From NCBI GenBank assembly GCA_009746045.1, contig RPFO01000065.1, forward strand, positions 6,568,022 to 6,632,021: DNA of 64,000 nucleotides. The letters run 5' to 3'. Positions within the stretch are counted from its first letter, which is position 1. Each line of letters opens with the position of its first letter. Below the pieces are notes generated by a model. It had not been told where the DNA came from and made no database searches. It saw nothing but the letters and a program-made list of their open reading frames with translations. The position numbers and the translations under genes are program-made. This DNA is from Mesostigma viride. Taxonomy: Eukaryota > Streptophyta > Mesostigmatophyceae > Mesostigmatales > Mesostigmataceae. This document shows, in pieces, positions 43,736 to 54,510 of this stretch.

Positions 43736-44749
43736 CTCGTTACAACTGAGTTTTCCAACCAGGGACTGAATATTTATTTCCATAAGGTACAAAGGCTCTC
43801 AACATGGTAAACCATATTTTCCAGATAAATAGGTGTACGTTTATTCCAAATATATCGGCAATAGTTAATCCCTGCTAACATGGTAAACCATATGAACGTG
43901 TACCCTACCTTACATAACATTAGTTAGTTGTCTCACTTCATGATAAGAAGCAAATGTTCTACCACAGACAAATACATTTTAGTACGAGGAACCACAGTAA
44001 GCGGAACCACAGACAAATACATTTTAGTACGATACTACCATGTAGTGTCCATTAACCATTTCATCGCTGATTTCAACACAAGATTGTGATCGTAACCGTT
44101 TTTGCCGTATGCATGATCCCGCGTCACTGCATGACCGTACCTCGTGAACTCTGTCACGTTGTCGTTAACGGTTTACGGTACTAGCCGAATAATGTGGAAG
44201 TTCCGCTACGCCGGATGGATACAAGCTGTGGCATGCAGAAACGCCGTAATTTTCCCTACATGTAAGGGCCATAATCTTTGTTTCTTTGTCTGTTTGTGAT
44301 GGCATGCTGTTCAGTGTCCTGGCCCTCGGCCGTTTCCAAATCTCTGCTGCCCATGCAGGGCCCATGTGCGGCGGGGGCAACAACAACAACAAGGGCAATC
44401 AGAAGGCTCCGCATTCGCAGGGATAAGTTCAGTTCAGTTGTTTCACACGCCGCACATGGGCCGCAGAGAGTCTGTAGGAGCGCAGGGATAAGTAAGGGTC
44501 CAAGGAGTTGATACCCGGGAAGTTGTGGCGCAGAAAATATTGCGGACAGCGAAAAAGCGATTCACGATTGGGATAATGGAAGCCACTGCGATTTCCTTAC
44601 CTGCCCAAAATTCGCAGATCCCGGAATTTTTATTATGATGAATACATGCTTGATGAAAATGACAAGCTATTGTTGCCGAAGGTTTATTTAGAAAACCACT
44701 TTTTGTTTGCAACTGGTTAGATAGCTTCACACCAGGACGGACTCTAACT
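43736..44749. other. Upstream region of the ERICH2-like gene; dispersed repeats only
   Basis: 43,820-43,880 (GTGTACGTTTATTCCAAATA, AGTTAATCCCTGCTAA) recurs at 56,830-56,890. AAATACATTTTAGTACGA occurs twice near 43,970-44,030. No promoter element is identified. Confidence 0.4.
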
Positions 44750-47600
44750 ATGACGAGAGGCAAAGAACGCGCCGAGCTGGCGCACGAGGTATGTTGTCGC
44801 TTAGCTACGTTTCATAGCGCAGCCGGTGAGGGCTCCATTCACTCGACAAGCTGATTGCTTTCCTTGGCTGGTTCTTTTTTCCCCGTGGATGCCCTTGCGT
44901 CTGCATCATATGCAGATGCGCGTAGAGCTTGCAGCGTGCCTGCGAGAAAAGAGATACCATGATGGTCTTATCCAGGTTGAAAAAGGTGCGCCCTGCTAGT
45001 GTTTTGTTAGCGGAACAATCTGCGAGTTGCTTGCTAGCAAGTCAACTTTTATTATGTCGCTGGATACTGGATGCACCATTTACGATGAGTCACTGCAAAG
45101 GGGCCGTTCACTCCCTTAGTGATACTTCAGTCGGGCATACCACTTTATGTAGATACCCACTCCTGCATACCTCTTAATATAGCTTTAGATGATTGTCATG
45201 TGTGGTTAATGGACTGCGGCGGTTGAATATTCGAGAATTCTCGCCATCCAACTGCCTGTCATCTGATCATGTAGGAATTCAGGACGTCATGTGACACTAG
45301 CTTTATCTGTTTCATGCAGTTTTATCAAACGAGCTTTGAGGGAAATTACTAGCGACTTTATGGAGCCGTACCCGCAATTATACTATGTCCTTGTACCCGC
45401 AATTGTATTACTTAAGGAAACAAGGTCGGAATGATACCCCATTTCAGCATGCACTTCATGCACAAGACGTTTTATGCAGTTCTATCAAACAAGCTTTGAG
45501 GGACATTATTGGTTAATTTTTTGAATAAGCCGTACCCGCAATCATAATACTTTATTGTATCGTAATCCTTGCACCCGCAAATTATGTCATACTTCAGGGA
45601 ACAGGGTCGGTTTTTAGATTCCATTTTGGCATTGCACCGTTTTACGTACTTGTACTCATCTATATGTGCCCTCACTACTCAGTCAGAGCACCCCGCCAAG
45701 GTTGCATGCGTTAAAGCTGTACTATGAATTTGACAGACTCGCACACATCATGCGTCGTGGACTACGGTCATGAGTATTTGCAGCATTTCTGTTTTTTCTA
45801 GCCAGTTATCAGGCATATGTCTCCATCAACGGAATGTGTGATGCTTGCATGTGAAGCACTGAAGTGTGTAGCCGTGGTGTGCTTCGGGGTGGCATCTACT
45901 CCTTCCATGTCACTAGCCCGGTCGTATCAAGGGTTCTTGCATTCCCGGGCAGATTCAGTTTCCGCACGGCCTTGATTGTAGTTGATGTTGTTAATGCCTC
46001 ATGTACCCCGGCGCTCCCTGCCTCATCCTCGGAAGGCCTTGCCTCCAGGTCTTTCTTGTCCCTCAGTCCGTCTGCCCCTGTCGTTCACACGATGGCATGC
46101 GCGTCTGCAGTACTTCTAAGGCAGCACTGTTCAAGAGTCGTGCTGTAGGGCACGAGATGTGACAGTTGTCAGTAGCATCAAGGTTAGGATGTACCCTCGG
46201 TGAACAGATGAATGGGCTGGCCTTAGGATAGCGCTATAGCAGGATCGTGCAAGCGAGGATAGCGGGTTCAGCAGGATCTCAGAACGTGGGATACTTACAA
46301 AGTTAAGCTGGCAGTTAGTAATTGTTTGGAAACAATCAACATATTGAAAGTGCCTGCATGTGTTGTTGTGCCCTCGACGGGACCCTCTATACACACAGAC
46401 ACTCTGGAATACATCATTCTGTAGTGACCACACACACGCACATTCACTCACTCATTCTCTCACAACTCTGCTTTTCCTCCCACCTCACCCTCTTGTATCC
46501 TCCCCCCCCGGCAGTGCTGCTGCTCCAGCCGACCAACGAACAGGCGCGGGAGATCCGCGACCTGCTCAAGGAGAAGCTCGAACTCGGTACGAGGGGATTT
46601 GATGGGTGGAAAAAGTTGGTAGGCAGGGGGTGGGTAATGGAACTAGGCAGGGCTGTGTTCACCTCTTCTGGTCAATGCAAAGCGATGTCCTCATCTGTCG
46701 GTCTGCTCAGCATTCCGTTCTAAAGTCAACTTATCTTTTAACTCCTAGTCTCGGGTGATGCCCGATATCTGTTTTAGTAATGGTGTTCCGTCCCTGTTCT
46801 CATTCCTCATCCCTGATCCTGTTTTATGCAAACGTGTTCCTGATTCTCAAACGTTTATTTGTAGGACAACGCTGCTTGTCTACTATTCAATTTTTAAGTA
46901 CTAGACCCGTTCTGTAAGTTGAAGGTTGAAAAAAAAAAAAAAAAGAAGTGGTCCTTAAACTATACGAAGCGGAACGGCGGCCCACTGCCCCCTAAGCTCG
47001 CCGGCTTCAACCTGTGATCTGGACTTGTTTAGTGTTTCCAGGTGTAGTTTGGGGTGGGGAGGAGAAGTTGTATGTGGGGACATGAAGCAAACACCCCCCC
47101 CCCCCCTGGCCCGGTTGCAAAACGGGCCTAGAAACTGGTTACTAGTATTGCCATGGGGATGTGATCAGGTACAGGGACTGTCTCTGGGTGAAGCCGACTG
47201 CTCAGTTCAGTTGATCTCATTTCGTTAATTACCCACGCCTGATGCATCGGCAGGAATTCTTGCAACCCATGCCAACTGTTTGCTCTGCGCTCACCCTCAC
47301 GTGACGAGTGTGTCCCATCGCGATTTGCCACTTGTCAACGCAGCGGAGATCGAGAGTGATTCCGACTCGTCCCTTGGGACGAATGATCTGGATGATGGCG
47401 AGGGCGAGGGCGGGGAAGATGATGCTGGAAACACTGTCGATGACGACTATGATGATGAGGATGATGACGATGATGAGGATGATGACGATGACGATGAGGA
47501 GGAGGGACAAGGGGCGGTGAGCGACGGGGGCGTCCTGAGTCCTGTATCTGGCACCAGGAAGCCTGTGCTTCCCAGCCATCCTATTTCCTCCACCGGGTAG
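44750..47600 (+). CDS. ERICH2-like small protein with TPR-like helices and acidic tail
   Basis: Four exons with matching phases: 44750-44788, 44916-44985, 46515-46586 and 47344-47600, giving 145 residues and stop TAG at 47,598. Donors are GTATGT, GTGCGC and GTACGA; acceptors are ATGCAG, CGGCAG and AACGCAG. The first three exons make a helical pair (ELAACLREKRYHDGLIQVEK, VLLLQPTNEQAREIRDLLKE), a TPR-like pattern. The last exon is Asp/Glu-rich (DDDDDEDDDDDDEEE) and ends in a Ser/Pro segment. This order, a short helical unit after a LAHE-type start, PTNEQA-REI, then an acidic tail, resembles the C-terminal domain of animal glutamate-rich protein 2. The family call is by pattern only. The exon structure is strong because three phase-1 joins agree. 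Function is unknown; a scaffold or chaperone-like role would be speculation. Intron 2 is 1.5 kb and holds a local duplication. Confidence 0.65.
45312..45640. repeat. Two tandem copies of a 165-bp segment in intron 2 of the ERICH2-like gene
   Basis: TATGCAGTTCTATCAAACAA-type start, AGCTTTGAGGGA, GCCGTACCCGCAAT and ACAGGGTCGG-type end occur in both 45,312-45,470 and 45,471-45,640. They differ by many substitutions. CCGTACCCGCAAT or a relative also occurs twice within each. Confidence 0.8.
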
Positions 47601-48235
47601 GCAGGGGATGGAGTTTGCGGCTGCCGGAGTTGATGGCGGTACTGTACTAATATTTGGGAAGGGTGGTCTTTCTGGGTCATCTCTTGATTAGAGCTTGATA
47701 ATTTGATGGGACACAGGCCCAAGGGCTCCCTTGGATTTTCCTTTGTTGTTCAAAAAACATGCTTTGCGGTTGGTTGGTGTGTGGTATGCGCGGTAGGTAT
47801 CTCTGCTGCCTCCTGTTGTGGCTGGCAGCATCTGGGCTGATACCCTACGTCAGATGGATGGTCATGCCATTCAAGGTGGTTGGGATGATCATTGTTTCTT
47901 GCTGTACTATGGATTATACGATTGTAGGTCAAGTATAGGTGATGCACTTTGAAGGCCCTAACTTTGGATGATAGTGCTTGCTTGCACGGGTCTGAGTACC
48001 GGGCAGGTATCCAAGACTTTTTTCTAGCGCTTATCTCTAGTGCATATCAAGTGAGGCAGCACGATGTTGAATATGCACCTGCGATTTGATAAATATCAAT
48101 TAGTTCTATCCAACGAGATCGACAACAGATCAGCGTATTTTATTCAATTAAATTTTAATTAATTAACACGTAGTTTATTCGCTCGAGGTCAACCCTTGAT
48201 TTCCTGAAGTAATTAATTAAACTCGTGCTTAATAA
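47601..48235. other. 3' flank of the ERICH2-like gene; no other feature
   Basis: The right end becomes rich in AATTAATTAA just before the inverted terminal hairpin at 48,246. Confidence 0.4.
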
Positions 48236-48405
48236 TTGAACTCGTGCTCCCGTTGGGGAGTCACGGAGCTCCGAATTAGTGCTTATCCCTGTATGTCAAG
48301 GAGACAAGGTCAGCTAGCGCAGGCCAGAAATCGGGAGAATCCGGACCATGGTAGCTCGCATACCGGGCGCATGGTAGCGCAATCCGGGCCCATGGTAGCG
48401 CCTGC
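48236..48405. repeat. Inverted LINE-B-type 3' hairpin, Repeat D piece and ATGGTAGC repeats
   Basis: 48,246-48,269 is the reverse complement of the LINE-B terminal hairpin at 50,181-50,204, with AATTAATTAA before it. Then follow a Repeat D piece (48,297-48,355) and three spaced ATGGTAGC words with CCGGGC between them. It marks the 3' end of an otherwise lost minus-strand element. Confidence 0.65.
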
Positions 48406-50230
48406 GTTATGACGCAGCCACCGGCTCCGACGAGATTCCTGCCGCAGTTGTGAAACTTGCAGCCGAATTCGAGGACACTGGTGTTATGCTGCTCTTCCGG
48501 GACATCTGCAACCGCCTTCTGCTGTCGTCGCAACCACCTCCAGCGGCCTGGCAACACAGTTTTCGCACGATGCTGTACAAGAACAAGGGGTCGCCAGCCG
48601 ACCCCGGCAACTACAGCTAAGGGGTGTGCATTCAAAGTGCCCCCCTCAAGCTTCTTATGCGGCTCGTCCTGAACCGCCTGCGCACGGCCCTGGACGGTCA
48701 CCTCGGCGAGACTCAGCACGGCTTCCTTTCAGGTCGCAACACAGTACATGCGCTCTTCGCTACTCGCCGACTGGTGGAGGAACTGCAACGCCTTCAGCCT
48801 GGTGAGTCCCCTTTGCACCTTGTGCTGGTGGACTTCATCAAAGCCTTCGATTCGGTTTTCTGGCCTGATGTTTGGGACATCCTCGAGCTGTTCCGGATCC
48901 CCCGCCCCCTTATTGCTGTCATCCGCAACCTGTATGAAGGGTCCACCACTTCGGTACGCACTTCTTACGGGACCACGCCACCATGCCCTTTACAGAAGGG
49001 AGTGTGGCAGGGCTGCGTGCTGTCGCCCTACCTGTTCATTATTGTGGTCGAATACGTAATGATTCAGGCGCGCAAGCGATTTGCCCGCATCGTGGGTAGG
49101 GAACCAGGGGTGCAGGTTGCTATTTGCTAACAAATTCTGGCATGGCGGAGCGGACACGGAGATTCGGCTGGCAGACATCATCTACGCAGACGACACCACC
49201 CTCTTCGAGGACACTGGGCACGTGCAGACATGGCTTGACTGCCTGGCTATCGAGGCCCGCGCAGTTGGGCTTGAGGTCAGCAGGAAGACAGAAGCCCTGG
49301 CGGTTGGGCTCACCCACTCACCGCCACCCCTCTATCTCCTCGACGGCTCTCAAGTCCTGTACCGGGACCGCGTCAAGCTGCTGGGCAGCCTGCTCCCCAG
49401 CTGCGAGGTTGATGTGGACCATCGCATCTCCCTCGCCTGGCACGCTTTACGCCAGTACCGGGCCCTGTGGCGCAAGCCCCTGGGCAAGATCGAGAAACAG
49501 GACCTGTTCAAGGTCCTCGTCCTTCCTGTTCTCACGTAAGGGGCCGAGACGTGGACCCTCACCGCCGACCTGGCCCGCGCGCAAGCTGGACGGCGCGGTC
49601 ACCAACATGCTGCGTTCCATTTTCAGAGTAGGATATGCTGCTCATGTCCGCAATGAGGACCTGTACCAGGGCATGCCATATATAACCAGCAGTCCATTAA
49701 GCAGCGGCACCTGCAGCTACTTAGGCCGGGCACCTAGCTCGCACTAACCAGGTAGACACCTCACGTGGCCCCCCCGCGGCAGGACTGGCAGGTCAGCGCC
49801 CAGCTCAGCCTGGCCGGCACCTCCTGACGTGGGCCGGGCCCCCTGATGTTAGACGCCGCAAGGCCCGCACCTTCAAAGAACAGCTAGTAGAGGACATGGG
49901 GGGCCTAGCCCTCTCCGTGATTTGGAAGAAGATGATGGACAAGGCCAAGTGGGCCCAGGTCATAGAGGACAACGAGCCCCCCCCTGTGGGGAAGCGCCCG
50001 CGTGTGCAAACCCACGGGAGGCATGCCAGACAGCTCCCCTAGGGTGCAGCGTGATGCTGTTTAGATAGACGTGGTAGTCATGCTGTTAGATAGTGGTAGT
50101 AGGTAGCTGACATAGATAGATTAGACCGGTAGGACTGTTTGCACGGGCCATCCATCCACCCATCGGGGGTAAATGTTAATGCTCCGTGACTCCCCAACGG
50201 GAGCACGAGTCTAATCAATTAATTGATTAA
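48406..50230 (+). pseudogene. LINE-B: reverse transcriptase to 3' end, decayed
   Basis: Starts inside the element (GSDEIPAAVVKLAAE, NKGSPADPGNYS) and runs through the RT motifs: LGETQHGFLSGRNTVHALF, LVDFIKAFDSVFW (first catalytic Asp), GVWQGCVLSPYLF and ADIIYADDTTLFED (catalytic YADD), then a C-terminal region with GAETWTLT and WAQVIEDNEPPPVGKRPRV, stop near 50,041. Damage: TAA after NYS at about 48,618, frame shift near 49,100, TAA for Tyr at 49,537, more shifts to 49,900. The 3' UTR ends in the hairpin 50,181-50,204 and an AATTAATTGATTAA tail. It retrotransposed once but cannot now make its enzyme. No ORF1 or endonuclease part is attached. Confidence 0.85.
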
Positions 50231-51947
50231 CTCGTCGTCTGTCCCTGGTCCTAATTTTAGGACTGAGTTCAACTCAGTCCTAATTTTAGGACCTAATTTT
50301 GAGGTTTTGTAGAAAATTCGCCCCAGTCGGAATATTTGGCAGAAAATTTTTCTCAAAATTTATTCAAATACTACTTGAAAAGATCTTTCTTGGACATATT
50401 TTTGGGATTTTTTTGGATTTGGTTTGGGCGGCTAACCGTACGGTGAAAGTACAGGTGGTAAGGGTACATTTTCACGCAAAACGTGAGTTCCGGAAATGCA
50501 CGACCTAGCCATGGCGGCTTGCGCCCATGCATGCAGTTTACGTTTTCGGACGATTTTGCGGGCCAAACCCAGGAAATAGATTTTTTATGTCCTAAAGATG
50601 ATACAAGTGAATTTTAACCTCGCGGGGATGCGATTTACTGGGTGTCGGCACTGTTCTTGCTGGAAAAATCTGCGATTAGGCAGGTCGACGGAATGGATTA
50701 CTACAATTGATTCCCGGATCAAATCGAAGGGTTTATAGGTTTCTTTATACCTTTTATCATGTATTGTCGTAGATTAAGTCTAGTGGCAGTAAAGATTTGA
50801 TGATTTCGACCACTCTGTCACGTCATGGTTTGTGTGCCGCAAAGTGCCACTTTTGCAGGCACCGCCTGGGCCAAGGTAACGCCAGCCGTGCCAGGTAAAG
50901 CTGGAATATCGCTGCTTCATCGTTTCTTGGTATTCTTACATGAGTTTAAGCTTGCGATGCGCTGTCAGTTTTGAGTCTTGCTGCTCTTTCTTGACCGTTG
51001 CCTGCCCCTCTCTAAAACCATCTTTTTAGATGATCTTACCAGGCATTTGCCTTACCGTAGCATGGCTGTACAAGGTTTTAGGTGCTGAATGGGTTAAAAC
51101 ACTTTCATAGATGTTAGTTATTCTCTTGCTATGTTCATACTGCATGATTGTGTGGTCATGGGCTGCGTCAAGGGTACTGTCAAGCTTATACGGGTGAGTG
51201 AAAAATCTTGGTGATAAACCACTGTCATCATGTGCCAGCAGGTATGTTGGCCATGTCATGGCAAGGTAATACAGTTTTATCCATGTCCATTCTTGTAAAG
51301 AACAATTAAATGTGACTAACCTACCCATTATATCGGTGGTTATTACTTATAATACATCCCTTTGTAGCTACGTATCCATACGCATTCCCTACATGTATGC
51401 ATAGGCTTTCACACATACTAAGGTACAATATAACTGCATTATGATGATGCAAGTATGTTTTCCTATTATGCCTGAAGGGAAATGGGCTGATTGACATGGT
51501 TTGTGGCCACGCTACTATGAAGTATGACCGCACTTACATGCTTGCAAATTGCTAGCATGGCCCAGTCCTATGTATAGGACTGGCAGTATTTGGCGTGTTT
51601 CAGGCAGTGCCAGTGGCCAAATTGAGTCCAGTTTTTTGCCACAGGTCAAGAACTATATTGTTTACATGCCTGTATTTTTTTAACATGAATATGGAATTTA
51701 TTCAATTTTTGCCACTCATGCTTCCACACAAAAATGCAAATTCGCCGACGGTGCCATACATCCATGTAATTTTTAGGAGTTTGGGTCAAGTTTTCACTGA
51801 TGTAGTATTTTTGCCAGAAGAGGACATCAAATACTCCATAGACCCACATCTAAGCATCTTTAATGGACCCCCCACCTAGTCACTACACACGGTTGAAAAA
51901 GGTCAACTCAGTCCTATTATTAGGACTGAGTTGGGACAGACGACGAG
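50231..51947. mobile_element. TTAA-flanked 1.7-kb element with TIRs
   Basis: The ends are perfect 15-bp inverted repeats CTCGTCGTCTGTCCC (50,231-50,245; 51,933-51,947), both flanked by TTAA (50,227-50,230; 51,948-51,951). Next to each TIR is a palindrome made of AACTCAGTCCTA and TAGGACTGAGTT (about 50,249-50,292 and 51,904-51,932). TTAA target sites are typical of piggyBac-type transposons, but those usually begin CCY, so the family is uncertain. Open frames inside are short (at most about 100 codons) and show no transposase. It sits in the A/T tail of LINE-B. Confidence 0.75.
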
Positions 51948-51983
51948 TTAATTAACTAATTAACTAATTGATTAATTAATTAA

Positions 51984-52150
51984 TGGTAGCTCGAGCCTGC
52001 CGTTATCTTGTCCGCGTGTTCGAGTCGTTCAGGAGGATGAAGATGAATGGTGATGGAAATGTGTATCCGTGTGCATTGAAATTATGGCTGGCTTACGTGT
52101 AGAGCGACTAGATGACCTATCTAGACGGTGGGGCCGGAAACAGCTGTATG
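51984..52150 (+). mobile_element. Repeat D copy
   Basis: Starts directly after (TTAA)n with ATGGTAGCTCGAGCCTGCCG, then TCTTGTCCGCGTGTTCGAGT (B-box-like) and GGCTGGCTTACGTGTAGAGC, as in 36,360-36,545. The upstream TCAAGGAGACAAC part is absent. Confidence 0.65.
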
Positions 52151-52734
52151 TGCACAACAGGAAGAAAGGGCAGAGACCCCAGTCCTCCTTCATGCCAGAG
52201 GCATGCCACAGCTGCAATCAGACACGGTAGACGTCGATCCGGCAAGTTCTGTGGGTGCATGCAATAAGACCCATGTGCATGAGCATCTCATGGCAAGGAG
52301 CGTGGCCGGCAAGTGATCTGATCATAGCCAGGACGTAGCATGGCTGTAAGTAAGTAAGTAAGTACTTGCGTGTCATGCGCAAAGGCATGCCACGGAGTAC
52401 TATGCTAATCTCATTAGAAAAATAATTACACAAAAGTTTAGACAAATATCGTCTGCATCATCCCCCAACCGTTAAGCACTAGATGGGGATCGATGTAATC
52501 CTCATCCGAGCGAACTGTAGTGGCTCTACTGTCATGGCTGTACATGGGCTAAGCTAAGGCTAGGGCTGGTTGGGAGCACGAGTCTAATTAATAAACGAAA
52601 TTAATGGGCTGGTTGTGGACCGTGTGTAAGCAGTGCACGTGACTAGTTATCAAGGAGACACTGAGGTATGGTGGCACAGCGTGGCAAACATTCTAAGCAT
52701 GGCTGCCATGGCGGCAGTGACTACCAATGGATAC
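52151..52734. other. No supported gene
   Basis: Contains GGTTGGGAGCACGAGTCTAATTAAT (in two parts, near 52,570), a relic of a LINE-B-type 3' end, and (AAGT)n near 52,347-52,363. Confidence 0.4.
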
Positions 52735-53792
52735 AAAAAAATTAAATTAAATTATAACATGCCTCCGTGGGGAGGTCATGTAGCACATATTTCATGATGG
52801 ATGGGGTGGAGGAAGCCGCGTGATCGAACTATCCTAACTCTAGAAAATCCTAACTGCACTACTCATCAAAACGCCTCCTCCGCTTGGGGGGAGGTGGCTT
52901 GCCCACAGGGTCGGGGGTGTGTGCCTTGACAATCTTCTTCCACCGCTCCTTGTCCTGCATGGCAGTCCAAAGACGGGAGAGAGAGTGGATGCGGTGCTCA
53001 AACTGGGCTGGGACCACGAGGTCGTCCAGCAGCATCTGAACGTAGTTGGTGACAGGTTTCCCTACCCTTTTGGGAATGTCCTTGGGGCCAGGCCAGGTCA
53101 GAATGTGCCGCCCTGGCTGTCCAAGCCGCTGGGGGCCGGCCAGACCAAGGGTGGTGTCGACCTGGCTGGTGCGTGCGAGGTGTCCTACAAATGCTATCCT
53201 ACGCTGTCTAATCTCGTCCGAAACACGAGGCATGCCATGATACAGAGACTCTGATGACGGACGCTCGGAAAAACCTACATTAAGGACCTGCCGGAGCATT
53301 CTGTAAACTGTGCCGTCGAGCCGAGCTGCCAGCTTGGGGGGGAGGGTCCACGCCTCGGCGCCATACGTGAGCACCGTGAGGACGAGGACCTTGAAGAGCA
53401 TGCGCTTGCGGTGCCCGTTACTTAGGCCCTTCGAGCGCCAGTAGGGTGTGAGCGAACGGAGCTTGGCCCAGGCAAGGCCGATGCGGGTGTCCACATCGTC
53501 GGCGGTGTCAGGAAGCCAGCTCCCCAGCAGCTTGAAGCGGTCGCGGAACGGGACCTCCGTCCCGTCGAGCAGGCGCGGCAGCGGTGGTTTACTGGATGCG
53601 CCTATCACCATCGCCTCAGTTTTGACACTAATCTCCAGCCCCACCGCCCGCGCCTCCAGGCCCAGGCAGTCCAGCCAGGTCTAAATGTGCTCGGGGCGCT
53701 CGATGAGGGTGGTATCATCCGCATAAATCAGGTCGGCAAGGCGGTAACCAGGTCTAACCCCGCCGTGCTCTTTCACGTTAAGGATGTCAATG
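52735..53792 (-). pseudogene. LINE-A, best-preserved copy (RT second half to 3' tail)
   Basis: From 53,790 on the minus strand: GVRPGYRLADLIYADDTTLI (catalytic YADD near 53,725), an in-frame TAG where the other copies have Gln (about 53,684), then an open frame of 261 codons 53,644-52,859. This has LEISVKTEAMVIG, RDRFKLLGSWLPDTADDVDT, VLTYGAEAWTLPPKLAARLD and the basic end KPPPPKRRRRFDE. The 3' UTR, hairpin variant (52,763-52,774) and (AAATT)n tail follow to 52,735. The long intact frame suggests this is the youngest copy here. The N-terminal half of RT and any endonuclease are missing. Confidence 0.85.
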
Positions 53793-53814
53793 GATACAAG
53801 CTAGGGCTATTATA

Positions 53815-54100
53815 CAAACTATTCTAGTCCGCAGGGGGCGCGCGTCCACATCTTGTGGTTGATCATCAGGTCCCCACCAATCCAGTACGCCTTTGGCTTC
53901 TGGGGGTCCTGCTTGTGGTCGAGGTATTCCGGCCACAGATCGCGTCACTGCTGCTGCTGAGCGGGGGTCAGGTCGTCGTCCAGCGTCCAGGTGAGGTTGT
54001 GCAACCTCTTGCGACGAGAAAGGAACCGCTGCTTGTCCTCGGGGGAGGGGAAGGCTGTCCTCGGGGGTCTGGTGGGGGACCCGCCTTGTCCCGTGAGTGG
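53815..54100 (-). pseudogene. LINE ORF1 C-terminal fragment
   Basis: On the minus strand it gives FPSPEDKQRFLSRRKRLHNL, TWTLDDDLTPAQQQQ, a stop, RDLWPEYLDHKQDPQKPKAY, WIGGDLMINHKMWT. The same signature is at 20,330 and 35,740. It lies just upstream (in minus direction) of LINE-A in the same orientation, so ORF1 and RT may belong to one LINE-A element. Confidence 0.65.
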
Positions 54101-54300
54101 GGGATCGTCCGAAATACGAGGCATGCCATGATACAAAGACTCTAATGACGGGCGCTTGGAAAACCCTACGTTCAGGACCTGTCGGAGCATCCTGTAAACT
54201 GTGCCGTCTAGCTTAGCTGCGCCAGTGTGGGTGTGAGTGTCCACGCCTCGGCGCCTCCACGCCTCCCTCCTCGCTGTGTATATAGGGTTGAAGGTTCCTT
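54101..54300 (-). pseudogene. LINE-A internal fragment
   Basis: Encodes AAKLDGTVYRMLRQVLNVGF then SKRPSLESLYHGMPRIS, nearly identical to the matching part of the copy at 36,700-37,792. Confidence 0.75.
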
Positions 54301-54334
54301 TACTCTGTATTGGCACCCACGCGACGCAGTCACG

Positions 54335-54510
54335 TGCTTATTAATTAATTAATTAATTAATTAATTAATTAATTTTTCCAAATCACGGAGAGGCCCAGGC
54401 CCCCCATGTCCATTTTGAAGATTAGCTTAGCGTTAGCTTGGTTAGGTTTCGCGGCTTCGCTCACCCCCACCCATCAGCGTGCAATCGAATACGTGTGCTA
54501 CATGATCTCC
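54335..54510. repeat. (TTAA)n, LINE-B fragment and LINE-A 3' UTR fragment
   Basis: A (TTAA)n run (54,340-54,373) is followed by 35 bp of reversed LINE-B (CCAAATCACGGAGAGG, compare 49,888-49,925) and then plus-strand LINE-A 3' UTR (GCTAACGT-like segment, GTGTGCTACATGATCTCCCA) to 54,510. Confidence 0.65.
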
